Origin: DATCDE01 sp038252405
GTDB taxonomy: Bacteria; Actinomycetota; Actinomycetes; Prado026
Assembly (NCBI GenBank): GCA_038252405.1
Contig: JBBSAJ010000004.1
Coordinates: 43,097-107,096 of the forward strand
Direction: 5' to 3'
Length of the DNA stretch: 64,000 nucleotides
Under the pieces are notes generated by a model that was given only the letters and a program-made list of their open reading frames with translations, was not told where the DNA came from and did no database searches. This document shows, piece by piece, positions 18,090 through 27,234 of this stretch. The position numbers and the translations under genes were made by a program. Positions within the stretch are counted from its first letter, which is position 1; every line of letters begins with the position of its first letter.

Positions 18090-18095
18090 GCGGAC

Positions 18096-19007
<912 letters not shown>

Positions 19008-19009
19008 CC

Positions 19010-20179
19010 GTGCGCACGGTCACCGTCCCGAGCGGGCCGGAGGTCGTCGACGCCGTCCTGCCGGCCCTGGCCGCGGCGCTGGCCGGCGGCCCGCCGCTGC
19101 TGCCGCTGCCGCCTGGGCCGCCCGCGGTCGTCGAGGCGCTGCTCGCGGCCCTGCGGCCGGACCGCCCGGTCGAGGACCCCGACGTCGCCCTCGTGGTTCC
19201 CACGTCGGGGTCGACCGGCGAGCCCAAGGGCGCGCTGCTCACGGCGGCCGCCGTGCGTGCCTCGGCGCGGGCCACCCACGACCGGCTCGGCGGGCCCGGC
19301 CGCTGGCTGCTGGCGCTGCCGCCCACGCACGTGGCCGGCCTCATGGTGCTGGCCCGCTCGCTGGACGCGGGGACCGAGCCGGTCGCGATGGACCGCACCG
19401 GCCCGTTCGACCCCGACCGGTTCGCGGCGGCCGCAGCCGGACTGTCCGACGACGCACCGCGGTACGTGTCGCTGGTCCCGGCCCAGCTGCGGCTGCTGCT
19501 GGACGCGGGCACCGACCTCACCGTGTTCGACGCCGTCCTGCTCGGAGGGGCGGCCGCCACCCCGGCGCTGCTGGACCGGGCTCGCTCCGCCGGCGTCGCC
19601 GTGGTGACGACCTACGGGATGAGCGAGACCTGCGGCGGCTGCGTCTACGACGGCGCGCCGCTGGACGGCGTGGCGGTGGGCATCGACCAGGACGGCCGGA
19701 TCCGGCTGGGCGGGCCGACCGTCTTCCGCGGGTACCGGCTGCGCCCTGACCTCACGGCGGCGGCGCTCGACGGCGCCGGCCGGCTGCGCACGGGCGACCT
19801 CGGCCGGCTGGACGCCGACGGTCGGCTGCACGTGCTGGGCCGGGCCGACGACGTGATCGTCACAGGTGGGGTGAACGTTCCGGCGGCGGCCGTCGAGGCG
19901 GCCGTGGCCGCCCACCCCGGGGTCGGCGCGTGCGTGGCGGTCGGCGTCCCGGACGACGTGTGGGGCGAGCGGGTGGCCGTCGCCGTCCAGCCGGGGCGTG
20001 GCGCCGACCCGCCGGACCTGGCGCGGCTGCGCGCCTTCGTCGCCGACCGGCTGGAGCCGGCGGCGCACCCGCGCGTGCTCGTGCTCGTCGAGGCGATCCC
20101 GCTGCTGCCCTCGGGCAAGCCGGACAAGGACGCGGTGCGTACGCTCATCGGCGGTTCCGACGAGCAGGAAGGCCGCTGA
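19010..20179 (+). CDS. menE: o-Succinylbenzoate-CoA ligase (MenE)
   Basis: AMP-forming ligase (389 aa) that activates o-succinylbenzoate. All main motifs of the family are seen: P-loop TSGSTGEPKGALLT, TYGMSETCGGCVYDG, RTGDLGRLDADG, GRADDVIVTGGVNV, and the C-terminal catalytic Lys in SGKPDKDAVR. It is short for the superfamily because the N-terminal subdomain is reduced, as in other actinobacterial MenE. It starts at GTG 19010, directly after menB. The stop shares a base with the menA ATG. Confidence 0.92.
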   Translation: MRTVTVPSGPEVVDAVLPALAAALAGGPPLLPLPPGPPAVVEALLAALRPDRPVEDPDVALVVPTSGSTGEPKGALLTAAAVRASARATHDRLGGPGRWLLALPPTHVAGLMVLARSLDAGTEPVAMDRTGPFDPDRFAAAAAGLSDDAPRYVSLVPAQLRLLLDAGTDLTVFDAVLLGGAAATPALLDRARSAGVAVVTTYGMSETCGGCVYDGAPLDGVAVGIDQDGRIRLGGPTVFRGYRLRPDLTAAALDGAGRLRTGDLGRLDADGRLHVLGRADDVIVTGGVNVPAAAVEAAVAAHPGVGACVAVGVPDDVWGERVAVAVQPGRGADPPDLARLRAFVADRLEPAAHPRVLVLVEAIPLLPSGKPDKDAVRTLIGGSDEQEGR

Positions 20180-21051
20180 TGCCCACCGTCTTGCAGTGGG
20201 TCGAGGGGGCCCGGCCGCGGACCCTCCCGGCCGCAGTGGCCCCCGTGCTCGTGGGCACCGGCGCGGCGGCGGCCGCGTCGTCGGCGGTGGCGTGGAAGGC
20301 GGCGCTGGCGCTGGTCGTCGCGCTCGCGCTGCAGGTCGGGGTGAACTACGCCAACGACTACAGCGACGGCATCCGCGGCACCGACGCGGACCGGGTCGGG
20401 CCGTTTCGGCTGGTCGGCTCGGGATCGGCCCGGCCGGCGCTGGTCAAGGCGGCCGCGTTCGGGTCGTTCGCCGTCGCGGGGGTGGCCGGTCTGGTGCTGG
20501 CCGTGACCACCGCGTGGTGGCTGCTGCTGGTCGGGGCGGCATCGGTGGCCGCGGCCTGGCTGTACACGGGGGGGCCACGGCCGTACGGCTACGCGGGCCT
20601 CGGCGAGGTGTTCGTCTTCGTCTTCTTCGGGCTGGTCGCGGTGGTCGGTACCGCGTACGTGCAGGTCGAGCGGTTCACCGCGCTCGCCTGGGTGGTGGCC
20701 GTCCCGGTGGGGCTGCTGGCGGTGGCCATCCTGGTGGCGAACAACCTGCGGGACATCCCGTCGGACCGGGTGGCCGGCAAGCGGACCCTCGCCGTCCGGC
20801 TGGACGCCCCGGGCACCCGCCGGCTGTACGTGACCTGCGTGGGCGTCGCGCTGCTCGTGCCGGCGCTGGTCGCCGTCCGGGGGTACCCGTGGGCGCTGCT
20901 GGCGCTGGGCGGGGTCGCGCTGGCCGTGTCCCCCGTGCGGACGGTGCTGGCCGGTGCCACCGGGCGGGACCTGATCCCCGTCCTGCGTGACACCGGCCGG
21001 CTCCAGCTGGTGTTCGCGTTGTTGCTGGCGGTCGGCCTCGGCCTCGGCTGA
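20179..21051 (+). CDS. menA: 1,4-Dihydroxy-2-naphthoate polyprenyltransferase (MenA)
   Basis: Membrane prenyltransferase (290 aa) that attaches the isoprenoid tail to the naphthoate ring. The two Asp-rich metal/diphosphate sites are NYANDYSDGIRGTD and NNLRDIPSDRVAGKRT, with about eight hydrophobic helices. ATG 20179 in a TGATG overlap with menE indicates translational coupling. This is the last gene of menB-menE-menA. Confidence 0.94.
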   Translation: MPTVLQWVEGARPRTLPAAVAPVLVGTGAAAAASSAVAWKAALALVVALALQVGVNYANDYSDGIRGTDADRVGPFRLVGSGSARPALVKAAAFGSFAVAGVAGLVLAVTTAWWLLLVGAASVAAAWLYTGGPRPYGYAGLGEVFVFVFFGLVAVVGTAYVQVERFTALAWVVAVPVGLLAVAILVANNLRDIPSDRVAGKRTLAVRLDAPGTRRLYVTCVGVALLVPALVAVRGYPWALLALGGVALAVSPVRTVLAGATGRDLIPVLRDTGRLQLVFALLLAVGLGLG

Positions 21052-21057
21052 GGCCGA
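21038..21057 (+). terminator. hairpin over the menA stop codon
   Basis: An 8-bp perfect stem (TCGGCCTC and GAGGCCGA) with a GGCT loop spans the menA stop codon, between convergent menA and the DoxX gene. There is no U-run, which is common for actinobacterial terminators. Confidence 0.4.
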
Positions 21058-21073
21058 CCGGGTCAGGCTGCGC

Positions 21074-21700
21074 TCAGGCCAGCCAGGGCAGCCGCTTGAC
21101 GAAGCCGTGCGACTCCCACCAGCGGCCCAGGCCCCACGTGCGCCCGGCCATGAGCAGCATCAAGGTGATCATCACCACGCCGTAGATGATGTGGTCGTCA
21201 ATGATCGGGTTGTTGCCCGCGACGGTGGCACCGCTCGCGTCGGTGTACTTGGCCCACGGTGCCTCGGCCAGGTACATGAGGAACAGCAGGAGCGACCCGC
21301 CGACGGCGGCGAGGCGCATGAAGATGCCGAGGATGAAGGCCACCCCGACGCCCACGAGCGCAAACATGAACAGCCAGTTCCAGAACGCGGTGGGGCTCTT
21401 GTCCGCCATCCCGTTGAACGTGCTGGCGAACGGCCCCTGGGGGTTGGTGCCGAACTTCAGGAAGCCGTACGTCGGGCTGCCGTCGCCGGTGCCGAACACC
21501 CAGGCCGACGCGCTCGTCGTGGTGTAGCCGAGCCCGAAGGCCTTGTCCAAGAACGCCCACAGGAAGGTGAATCCCAGCAGGATGCGCGCGACCGCGCCCC
21601 ACCCGCGCCAGGCGCCCGAGGGGACGAAGTCTCGATACCAGGACTGACCCGCGGTCTCGTCCGCAGGAGCGGCCCCGGGTGTCTTCGACTGAACTGCCAT
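21074..21700 (-). CDS. DoxX-family membrane protein
   Basis: 208-aa integral membrane protein of the DoxX family with about four hydrophobic helices: ARILLGFTFLWAFLDKAF near residue 40, then three more from residue 110 on. The region between helices 1 and 2 (FGTGDGSPTYGFLKFGTNPQ) is an outside loop typical of the family. Function is not settled; some DoxX proteins act in redox complexes with quinone partners. ATG 21700 has GAGAGG 7 nt upstream. It stands alone and converges with menA. Confidence 0.8.
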   Translation of the reverse strand: MAVQSKTPGAAPADETAGQSWYRDFVPSGAWRGWGAVARILLGFTFLWAFLDKAFGLGYTTTSASAWVFGTGDGSPTYGFLKFGTNPQGPFASTFNGMADKSPTAFWNWLFMFALVGVGVAFILGIFMRLAAVGGSLLLFLMYLAEAPWAKYTDASGATVAGNNPIIDDHIIYGVVMITLMLLMAGRTWGLGRWWESHGFVKRLPWLA

Positions 21701-21807
21701 GAGTAAACCTCTCGCGTCCAGGGCCGCGTGGCTTGTAGCGACGCCAGCCCGGTGGCAAGGTCCGCTGGGTTGCGAACTCGATGAGTAGAGCCTGGACGAT
21801 CGAGCGG

Positions 21808-21832
21808 GGTCGGCCCCAGGGCCGGAGCGACC
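21808..21832 (-). terminator. possible terminator after the DUF4229 gene
   Basis: An interrupted hairpin (GGTCG with CGACC, inner GGCCC with GGGCC) lies 15-39 nt beyond the DUF4229 stop. The 146-bp gap 21701-21846 otherwise holds the DoxX leader and the palindrome GGGACCTAGGTCCC (21842-21855), which includes the DUF4229 stop codon. Confidence 0.3.
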
Positions 21833-21846
21833 GTGCGAGAAGGGAC

Positions 21847-22155
21847 CTAGGTCCCGGTCGGCTCATCCGGAGCGCCCTCGGAGGGGTGCTCGGCCCGCCA
21901 GTCCTCATCGTCGGAGTCCTCGGCCGTCGTCCGGTCGTCCAGCCTGCGCTTGAGGCGGCTACCGGTCTGCACCACGGCGGCCGACATGGCGTCCCGCTGC
22001 CCGGACAGCAGCACAAAGCTGAGCAGACCGGAGACCAGCAGTGCGACCGCGAGCAGCAGCAGCCCACGAAAACCGACCAGCCAGAACACCCCGGTCGTGG
22101 CCACGAACAGCAGGATCCGGGAGGTCGAGTAGACCAGGACGGGGCTGGGTCTCAC
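21847..22155 (-). CDS. DUF4229-type small membrane protein
   Basis: 102-aa protein with two adjacent hydrophobic helices (LVYSTSRILLFVATTGVFWL and GLLLLAVALLVSGLLSFVLL) followed by LLSGQRDAMSAAV and an acidic, charged tail. This is the layout of the DUF4229 family of actinobacteria; function unknown. GTG 22155 overlaps the stop of the AsnC-type regulator by 4 nt, so they are cotranscribed. Confidence 0.75.
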   Translation of the reverse strand: MRPSPVLVYSTSRILLFVATTGVFWLVGFRGLLLLAVALLVSGLLSFVLLSGQRDAMSAAVVQTGSRLKRRLDDRTTAEDSDDEDWRAEHPSEGAPDEPTGT

Positions 22156-22664
22156 TCGCCCATTGTCCCCGACACTGGCGGCGCCGCCGACCCGGGCAGC
22201 GGCCGGCCCTGCCAGCGGGTGGAGATCACCACCGTGGTGCGGGTCCTGGCCACACCCGGCACCCTGCGCAGGGCCCGCAGGGCCCGCTCCAGCGCGTCGA
22301 CGTCGGCCACCCGGACCTTGACCACGAAGGTCTCCTCGCCGGCCACCAGCCAGCAGTCCTCCACCTCGGGCACCAGCTCCAGCTGGACGGCCACGTCGTC
22401 CTGGTCGGCCGAGTCGGTCTGGTGGATGCCGACGAGCGCGACCATGCCGAGCCCCAGCGCCGCCGCGTCGACCGACGCGTGGTACCCGGTGATCACCCCG
22501 GCGGACTCCAGCCGACGGACCCGCTCCTGCACGCTCGGGGCGGACAGCCCGACCTGCCGGCCGAGCTCGGCCCAGCTGGCCCGGCCATCGGCCTGCAGAG
22601 CGGCCACCAGCGCCCGATCGGTCGCGTCGACCCGGACCCCACGGTCCTTCTCTCGCTCTTTCAT
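22152..22664 (-). CDS. Lrp/AsnC-family transcriptional regulator
   Basis: 170-aa regulator. An N-terminal winged helix-turn-helix (RVDATDRALVAALQADGRAS; then WAELGRQVGLSAPSVQERVR) is followed by the RAM/AsnC ligand-binding domain (FVVKVRVADVDALERAL). Proteins of this family bind amino acids and usually regulate themselves and neighbours. The divergent gap to a 27-residue ORF holds a perfect TATAAT box and a dyad. The ligand cannot be told from sequence. Confidence 0.88.
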   Translation of the reverse strand: MKEREKDRGVRVDATDRALVAALQADGRASWAELGRQVGLSAPSVQERVRRLESAGVITGYHASVDAAALGLGMVALVGIHQTDSADQDDVAVQLELVPEVEDCWLVAGEETFVVKVRVADVDALERALRALRRVPGVARTRTTVVISTRWQGRPLPGSAAPPVSGTMGE

Positions 22665-22700
22665 CGGCTGTTCCCGTCCTCGTGCCTCAGATCACAAGGA

Positions 22701-22735
22701 ATTATAACGATCTGCCCTTCGTTTCACGGTATGTT
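22701..22735. promoter_or_regulatory. divergent promoter/operator between the AsnC-type gene and the small ORF
   Basis: This AT-rich patch in GC-rich surroundings has TATAAT on minus (22706-22701) towards the AsnC-type gene and TATGTT on plus (22730-22735) towards the 27-residue ORF. Between them lies the dyad AACGA-N8-TCGTT (22706-22723), a plausible operator for the Lrp/AsnC protein. Binding is inferred from position. Confidence 0.5.
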
Positions 22736-22769
22736 CGACATCAAGCACCGATCCAGCAAGGAGCACCCC

Positions 22770-22853
22770 ATGTCCCTGATCTCGTTGGAGATCGCTCGCG
22801 CCCGCGTCGACCAGCTGCACCGCGAGGCCGAGCGGTCCCGTCGCGGCCGCTGA
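22770..22853 (+). CDS. Small protein, 27 aa, divergent from the AsnC-type regulator
   Basis: Very short ORF: ATG 22770 behind a strong AAGGAG site (6-nt spacing), reading MSLISLEIARARVDQLHRE and ending in a basic tail. It would form one amphipathic helix. It has its own promoter candidate (TATGTT at 22730) and sits next to an Lrp/AsnC gene, which suggests regulation by it. It is not Leu/Cys/Trp-codon rich, so a simple attenuator leader is unlikely. I do not recognise a named family. Confidence 0.55.
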   Translation: MSLISLEIARARVDQLHREAERSRRGR

Positions 22854-22885
22854 GCCCTCGGCGGCGCTCGGCCCGCCTCTCGACG

Positions 22886-22891
22886 TACCCT
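22886..22891 (+). promoter_or_regulatory. -10 box upstream of the PLDc_N protein gene
   Basis: TACCCT would start a transcript near 22898. GGGAGG follows before the GTG at 22932. Confidence 0.35.
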
Positions 22892-22931
22892 GATTCGGAG
22901 ACGTCGACCCGGGTGGGAGGTGCCGAGAGCC

Positions 22932-23228
22932 GTGAAGCTGGTGCTGTTCCTCGCCGCCGCCGGGTTCATGCTCTGGTCGCTCATCGACCTCGCCCAGACC
23001 CCCGCCGCAGAGGTCCGCACGCTGCCCAAGGCGGTGTGGGCCCTGGCCATCGTGCTGGTCCCCGTGCTCGGCTCCGTCGGCTGGCTGGTCCTCGGCACCG
23101 GGACCGACCGCGAGGACCCGGGACTGGGCCGCGGCGGGCAGCCCCGGCCGCTGGCCCCTGACGACGACCCCGACTTCCTGCGCCGCCTCGACGAGCAGCG
23201 CCGCGAGCACCCGGACGGCGCCAGCTGA
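22932..23228 (+). CDS. PLDc_N-type small membrane protein
   Basis: 98-aa protein with two hydrophobic helices (VLFLAAAGFMLWSLIDLAQT and AVWALAIVLVPVLGSVGWLV) joined by PAAEVRTLPK. This is the pattern of the phospholipase D-nuclease N-terminal (PLDc_N) family, followed by a polar tail PDDDPDFLRRLDEQRR. Such stand-alone domains are common membrane proteins of unknown role. GTG 22932 was chosen because GGAGG lies about 11 nt upstream; GTG 22920 would sit too close to it. It is convergent with ccsB. Confidence 0.7.
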   Translation: MKLVLFLAAAGFMLWSLIDLAQTPAAEVRTLPKAVWALAIVLVPVLGSVGWLVLGTGTDREDPGLGRGGQPRPLAPDDDPDFLRRLDEQRREHPDGAS

Positions 23229-23247
23229 GCCGGCCGCGTTGCGCCGG

Positions 23248-24249
23248 CTACTTGTTCGGCAGCCCGCCGTAGGAGTGCAGGCCGGTGAAGAAGATGTTCA
23301 CCCCGAAATAGTTGAAGATGAACGCGGACAGCCCCAGCAGTGCGATCATGGCCGCCCGGCGGCCCTTCCAGCCGGCCGTCGCGCGCGCGTGCAGGTAGCC
23401 CGCGAAGACCACCCAGGTGACGAACGCCCAGGTCTCCTTGGGGTCCCATCCCCAGTACCGGCCCCACGCGTTCTCGGCCCAGATCGCCCCGGCCACGATC
23501 GCGAACGTCCACAGCGGGAACACGAACGCGAACAGCCGGTAGGCCGTGCGGTCCAGCTGCTCCGACTCGGGCAGCCGGCGGGACAGCGAGTTGGACAGGC
23601 CCCGCCGCTCCCACCGCTCCTGCAGCAGGTACAGCACCGTCACGGCACCGCCGAGGGTGAAGATCCCGCCCGAGATGATCGCCGCGGCGACGTGGATGAC
23701 CAGCCAGTACGACTTCAGCGCGGGAACCAGCGGCCCGGCGTCCACGTAGAGCACGGTGACCGCGAGCCCGAGCGTGAGCAGCACCGGGACCACGATGAAC
23801 ACCCCGAGCAGCCGGAGCACCGGGCGCCGCCACACCGCGATGACATAGGCGCCGGTGACCACCAGCGCGGACGCCAGCGAGAACTCGTACATGTTGCCCC
23901 AGGGCGCCCGGCCGGCGGCCAGCCCGCGGAACACCACGGCCGCCAGCAGCAGGACGAACGACAGCACCGTGAGCGAGAAGCCGATCCCGCCGAGCTTGGC
24001 CGCCCGGGTGGACTCCGGCAGGTCCCCCTCCGGCAGCTCGGCCACGTCCGGCGTGTCGACATCGACGGGAGCGCCGCCGGCGCCGACCGCCACCGGGACC
24101 CGGTGCACCGTGCGCCTGGACGTCCTGGCCACCCGGCCGCGGTCGCCGAAGGCCAGCTCGGCGGAGAACGCGAGCAGGGCCAGCGTCAAGGTCGCCATCG
24201 CCGAGTAGACGAGGTCGTTGGACAGGTGGGCGAAGGTGTGGGCGGTCAC
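23248..24249 (-). CDS. ccsB: Cytochrome c biogenesis protein CcsB (CcsA/ResC type)
   Basis: Heme handling/ligation membrane protein (333 aa) of system II cytochrome c maturation. The tryptophan-rich heme-binding motif WGRYWGWDPKETWAFVTWVV is present, with conserved His residues in VIHVAAAIISGG and the last periplasmic loop. About eight hydrophobic helices, plus a ~50-residue polar insert after helix 1. It is the last gene of resA-ccdA-resB-ccsB; ATG/GTG start 24249 overlaps the resB stop by 4 nt. Its partner is ResB. Confidence 0.92.
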   Translation of the reverse strand: MTAHTFAHLSNDLVYSAMATLTLALLAFSAELAFGDRGRVARTSRRTVHRVPVAVGAGGAPVDVDTPDVAELPEGDLPESTRAAKLGGIGFSLTVLSFVLLLAAVVFRGLAAGRAPWGNMYEFSLASALVVTGAYVIAVWRRPVLRLLGVFIVVPVLLTLGLAVTVLYVDAGPLVPALKSYWLVIHVAAAIISGGIFTLGGAVTVLYLLQERWERRGLSNSLSRRLPESEQLDRTAYRLFAFVFPLWTFAIVAGAIWAENAWGRYWGWDPKETWAFVTWVVFAGYLHARATAGWKGRRAAMIALLGLSAFIFNYFGVNIFFTGLHSYGGLPNK

Positions 24250-25874
24250 CGGTACTCCTCGATCGGTTCACGTGCGCCTGGTGCTGCCTCGTCGGGAAGG
24301 TCCGAGCGCAGGGCGTCGACCTCGGCCTCCAGCCCGCCTGCCTCGGTACGGGCCAGCCCGCCGATCTCGACGAGGATAGTGCCCTCGTCGTCCGCCGTCG
24401 CGCGCACCCACACCCTGCGGCGGGGCACGAACAGCGACAGCAGCAGCCCGGCGATGGCCACGACGACCGAGCCCAGCGCGATCCCCTTGCCGGGGTCCTG
24501 GGCGATCGACAGCGCGGCGTACTGCCTGATGCCGTCGAAGGTGATCGTGCCGAGGCCGTCCGGCAGGGTCCACGACTCCCCCGGACGCATCGCCTCGAGG
24601 CCGACCCGCGTCATCCGGCTGACGTCCAGGCGGTAGACCGACTGGGCCGCGCCGGTGTCCAGCCCGAGGTCGCCCTTCCACAGCGACAGGAACAGGGCCG
24701 GGTCGTTGGCCGCGGGGAACGTCGACAGCGGCCCGCGGATCGGGTCGATGGACGCCGTGGGCAAGAAGATGCCCTGGAACCCCAGCTGGGTCGGCCGGGC
24801 GTCCGGCGCCTTGATCACGCCGGTCGAGGTGAACATGGCGTCCCGGGGCAGGAAGGGGACGGCGTCGGAGAACACCACCCGGCCCTCGCCGTCCCGCACC
24901 GTGACCACCGGCGCGTACCCGTGGCCCACGAGGAACACCTTGGTGCCGCCCACCACCAGCGGCTCGTTGACCTGCAGGACCTGGCTGCGCGGGGTCGCCG
25001 TGGGCGAGTCCTGGACGGTCACGTCCGCGGTGAACGAGCGCGGCGCGCCGTTCTGCTTGCCGCCCTGCTGGTAGGTGGCGCTGAACTTGTCGAGGGTGAA
25101 CGAGAAGGGGTCCAGCCGCTGCGGGTCGGCCAGCGGTCCGGCCGAGAAGGAGTCGTAGCGGGTGACCGTGTTGGCGAAGCCGCTGCCCTCCACGACGATC
25201 GCGCTGCCCCTGGTGCCGTACAGCGCGCCGATCGCCACGCCGACGAGCAGCACGACCAGGGCCAGGTGGAAGACCAGGTTGCCGGTCTCCCGCAGGTAGC
25301 CCTTCTCGGCGCCGACCGAACCCGCGAGCCGGTCGACCCGGAACCGCCGCCGGCGCAGGGACCGGTGAGCGGCGTCCAGCACCTCCTGCGGTGTCGCCGT
25401 CGTGGTGAACGACCGGGTCACCGGCAGCCGGGACAGGTGGCGCGGCGCGGCCGGCGGCCGGGAGCGCAGCGCCCGCCAGTGCAGCCGGGTCCGCGGGACC
25501 ACGCAGCCGATCAGCGAGACGAACAGCAGCAGGTACACCGCGGCGAACCACGGGCTGCTGTAGACGTGGAAGAGCGACAGCCGCTCGAACAGCCGCCCGA
25601 GCGCGCCGTGCCGGGAGATCCAGTCCGCGACGTCGGCCGGTGCGTTGCCCTGCTGGGGCAGCAGGCTGCCGGGCACGGCTGCGAGGGCGAGCAGGAACAG
25701 CAGCAGCAAGGCGGTGCGCATCGAGGTGAGCTGCCGCCAGGCCCAGCGCAGCAGCGAGCGCAAGCCGAGCCCCGACGGCGGCTGGACCGCGGCCGGCTGG
25801 GTGGACAGCGTGGTGCTCTCCAGGAGGAGGTCCTCGTCCTCCGGGGTCTCGCTCAGCGGCGGGTTGACCGTCAT
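24246..25874 (-). CDS. resB: Cytochrome c biogenesis protein ResB (Ccs1)
   Basis: 542-aa partner of CcsB in holocytochrome c synthase. Three hydrophobic helices at the N-terminal end (ALLLLFLLALAAVPGSLLPQ, SPWFAAVYLLLFVSLIGCVV, LVFHLALVVLLVGVAIGALY), a large extracytoplasmic domain, and one helix near the C-terminus (ALGSVVVAIAGLLLSLFVPR). The VPGSLLPQ and GCVVPRTRLHW stretches are family signatures. ATG 25874, one base after the ccdA stop. Confidence 0.93.
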   Translation of the reverse strand: MTVNPPLSETPEDEDLLLESTTLSTQPAAVQPPSGLGLRSLLRWAWRQLTSMRTALLLLFLLALAAVPGSLLPQQGNAPADVADWISRHGALGRLFERLSLFHVYSSPWFAAVYLLLFVSLIGCVVPRTRLHWRALRSRPPAAPRHLSRLPVTRSFTTTATPQEVLDAAHRSLRRRRFRVDRLAGSVGAEKGYLRETGNLVFHLALVVLLVGVAIGALYGTRGSAIVVEGSGFANTVTRYDSFSAGPLADPQRLDPFSFTLDKFSATYQQGGKQNGAPRSFTADVTVQDSPTATPRSQVLQVNEPLVVGGTKVFLVGHGYAPVVTVRDGEGRVVFSDAVPFLPRDAMFTSTGVIKAPDARPTQLGFQGIFLPTASIDPIRGPLSTFPAANDPALFLSLWKGDLGLDTGAAQSVYRLDVSRMTRVGLEAMRPGESWTLPDGLGTITFDGIRQYAALSIAQDPGKGIALGSVVVAIAGLLLSLFVPRRRVWVRATADDEGTILVEIGGLARTEAGGLEAEVDALRSDLPDEAAPGAREPIEEYR

Positions 25875-25875
25875 G

Positions 25876-26646
25876 TCACACCGCCGGGGTGAAGCCGGAG
25901 ACCCAGACCTGCAGCTGGACGGTGAGGTCGCCCCACAGCCCGGTGACCAGCAGGACGCCGAGGGTGACCAGCATCCCGCCGCCGAACGTCATGACCGCAC
26001 GGTAGTGCCGCTTGACCCAGGCCAGCGCCCCTGCGGTCCGCCGGAAGGCGAGCGCCACCAGGACGAACGGCAGCCCCAGCCCGACGCAGTAGACGGCGGT
26101 GAGCAGCGCCCCGCGGGCCGCGGAGGACTCGGTGAACGCCAGCGTCTGCACCGCCCCCAGCGTGGGGCCGATGCACGGCGTCCAGCCCAGCCCGAACAGC
26201 ACCCCGAGCAGCGGCGCCCCGACCAGGCCCAGGGACGTCGGCCAGGTGTGCACCCGCATGTCCCGCTGCAGGCCCGGGACCAGGCCCATGAAGGTGAGCC
26301 CGAGCAGGATGGTGAGCACCCCGAGGACCCGGGTGATCACCTCCGAGTTCTGGCTGAGCAGCGAGCCCAGCCCGCCGAACAGCGCCCCGAACGAGACGAA
26401 GACCGCGGTGAAGCCCAGCACGAACAGCAGCGAGCCGGCCAGCAGCCGGCTCTTGCGGCTGTCCGCGAGGTCGGCTCCGACCAGCCCAGTCACGTACGCC
26501 AGGTAGCCGGGGACCAGCGGCAGCACACACGGGGACAGGAACGAGACCAGGCCGGCCAGCAGCGCGACCGGGATGGCCAGCAGCAGCGAGCCGGAGAGCA
26601 CGGTCTGGGCGAAGTCGTTGCCCACCCCGAGGTGCAGGCCGGTCAT
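25876..26646 (-). CDS. ccdA: Thiol-disulfide transporter CcdA
   Basis: Membrane protein (256 aa, six helices) that carries reducing power from thioredoxin across the membrane for apocytochrome c and ResA. The two redox cysteines are visible in FLSPCVLPLVPGYLAYVTG and LGWTPCIGPTLGAV. ATG 26646 overlaps the resA stop (ATGA). The order resA-ccdA-resB-ccsB is the usual system II cluster. Confidence 0.93.
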   Translation of the reverse strand: MTGLHLGVGNDFAQTVLSGSLLLAIPVALLAGLVSFLSPCVLPLVPGYLAYVTGLVGADLADSRKSRLLAGSLLFVLGFTAVFVSFGALFGGLGSLLSQNSEVITRVLGVLTILLGLTFMGLVPGLQRDMRVHTWPTSLGLVGAPLLGVLFGLGWTPCIGPTLGAVQTLAFTESSAARGALLTAVYCVGLGLPFVLVALAFRRTAGALAWVKRHYRAVMTFGGGMLVTLGVLLVTGLWGDLTVQLQVWVSGFTPAV

Positions 26647-27230
26647 CCCGCGGTCTCCGCGAGCAGGGGGTCGACCAGCGCCATCAGCCGGGGCTGGGTG
26701 ACCGGCCCGATGACCCGGGCGGCGATCCGCCCGGACCGGTCGATGACCAGCGTGCTGGGCACCGCCTGCGGGGGCAGCGTGTCGGCGAAGTCGAGCAGCA
26801 GCCTGCCGTCGCGGTCCACGACGCTCGGGTAGGTCATGCCGATGTTCTGCGCGAACGCCCGCGCGGCCGTGCCGTCGCCGTCCCTGGTGTCGATGCCCAC
26901 CAGGGTGCCACCCTTGGGCAGCAGCTCGGTGTGCACCGTCTGCAGCATCGGGCCCTCGGCCCGGCACGGCGGGCACCACGAGGCCCAGACGTTCAGGACG
27001 ACGACCTGGCCGCGCAGCGACGCGAGGTCGAAGGACTTGCCGTCCAGCGTGGTGCCCTTGAGGTCGGGGGCCCTGACCCGGTCGGCGGCCGGGACCACGA
27101 GCGTCGTGCCGTCGCCCTCGACATAGCCCTGCTGCGCGGTGCTGGAGGCACCCGCCGAGCAGCCGGTGAGCAGCAGACCGAGCGCCACCGCCACCGCTGC
27201 GGCGCTGCGTCCGGCGAGACGTCGCATCAA
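26643..27230 (-). CDS. resA: Thioredoxin-like lipoprotein ResA
   Basis: Extracytoplasmic thiol-disulfide reductase (195 aa) that keeps apocytochrome c reduced. It has a signal peptide with lipobox LLLTGC (Cys near residue 24), then a TlpA/ResA thioredoxin fold with the active site WASWCPPCRAE and the cis-Pro loop QAVPSTLVIDRSG. It gets electrons from CcdA, encoded next. It lies 4 nt after the stop of the histidine phosphatase gene, in one operon with hemL. Confidence 0.92.
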   Translation of the reverse strand: MMRRLAGRSAAAVAVALGLLLTGCSAGASSTAQQGYVEGDGTTLVVPAADRVRAPDLKGTTLDGKSFDLASLRGQVVVLNVWASWCPPCRAEGPMLQTVHTELLPKGGTLVGIDTRDGDGTAARAFAQNIGMTYPSVVDRDGRLLLDFADTLPPQAVPSTLVIDRSGRIAARVIGPVTQPRLMALVDPLLAETAG

Positions 27231-27234
27231 CGGA

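Noticed and set aside
21842..21855. Perfect 14-bp palindrome GGGACCTAGGTCCC
   Set aside because: Includes the DUF4229 stop codon and has no loop; could be chance. Noted only within the nearby terminator entry.
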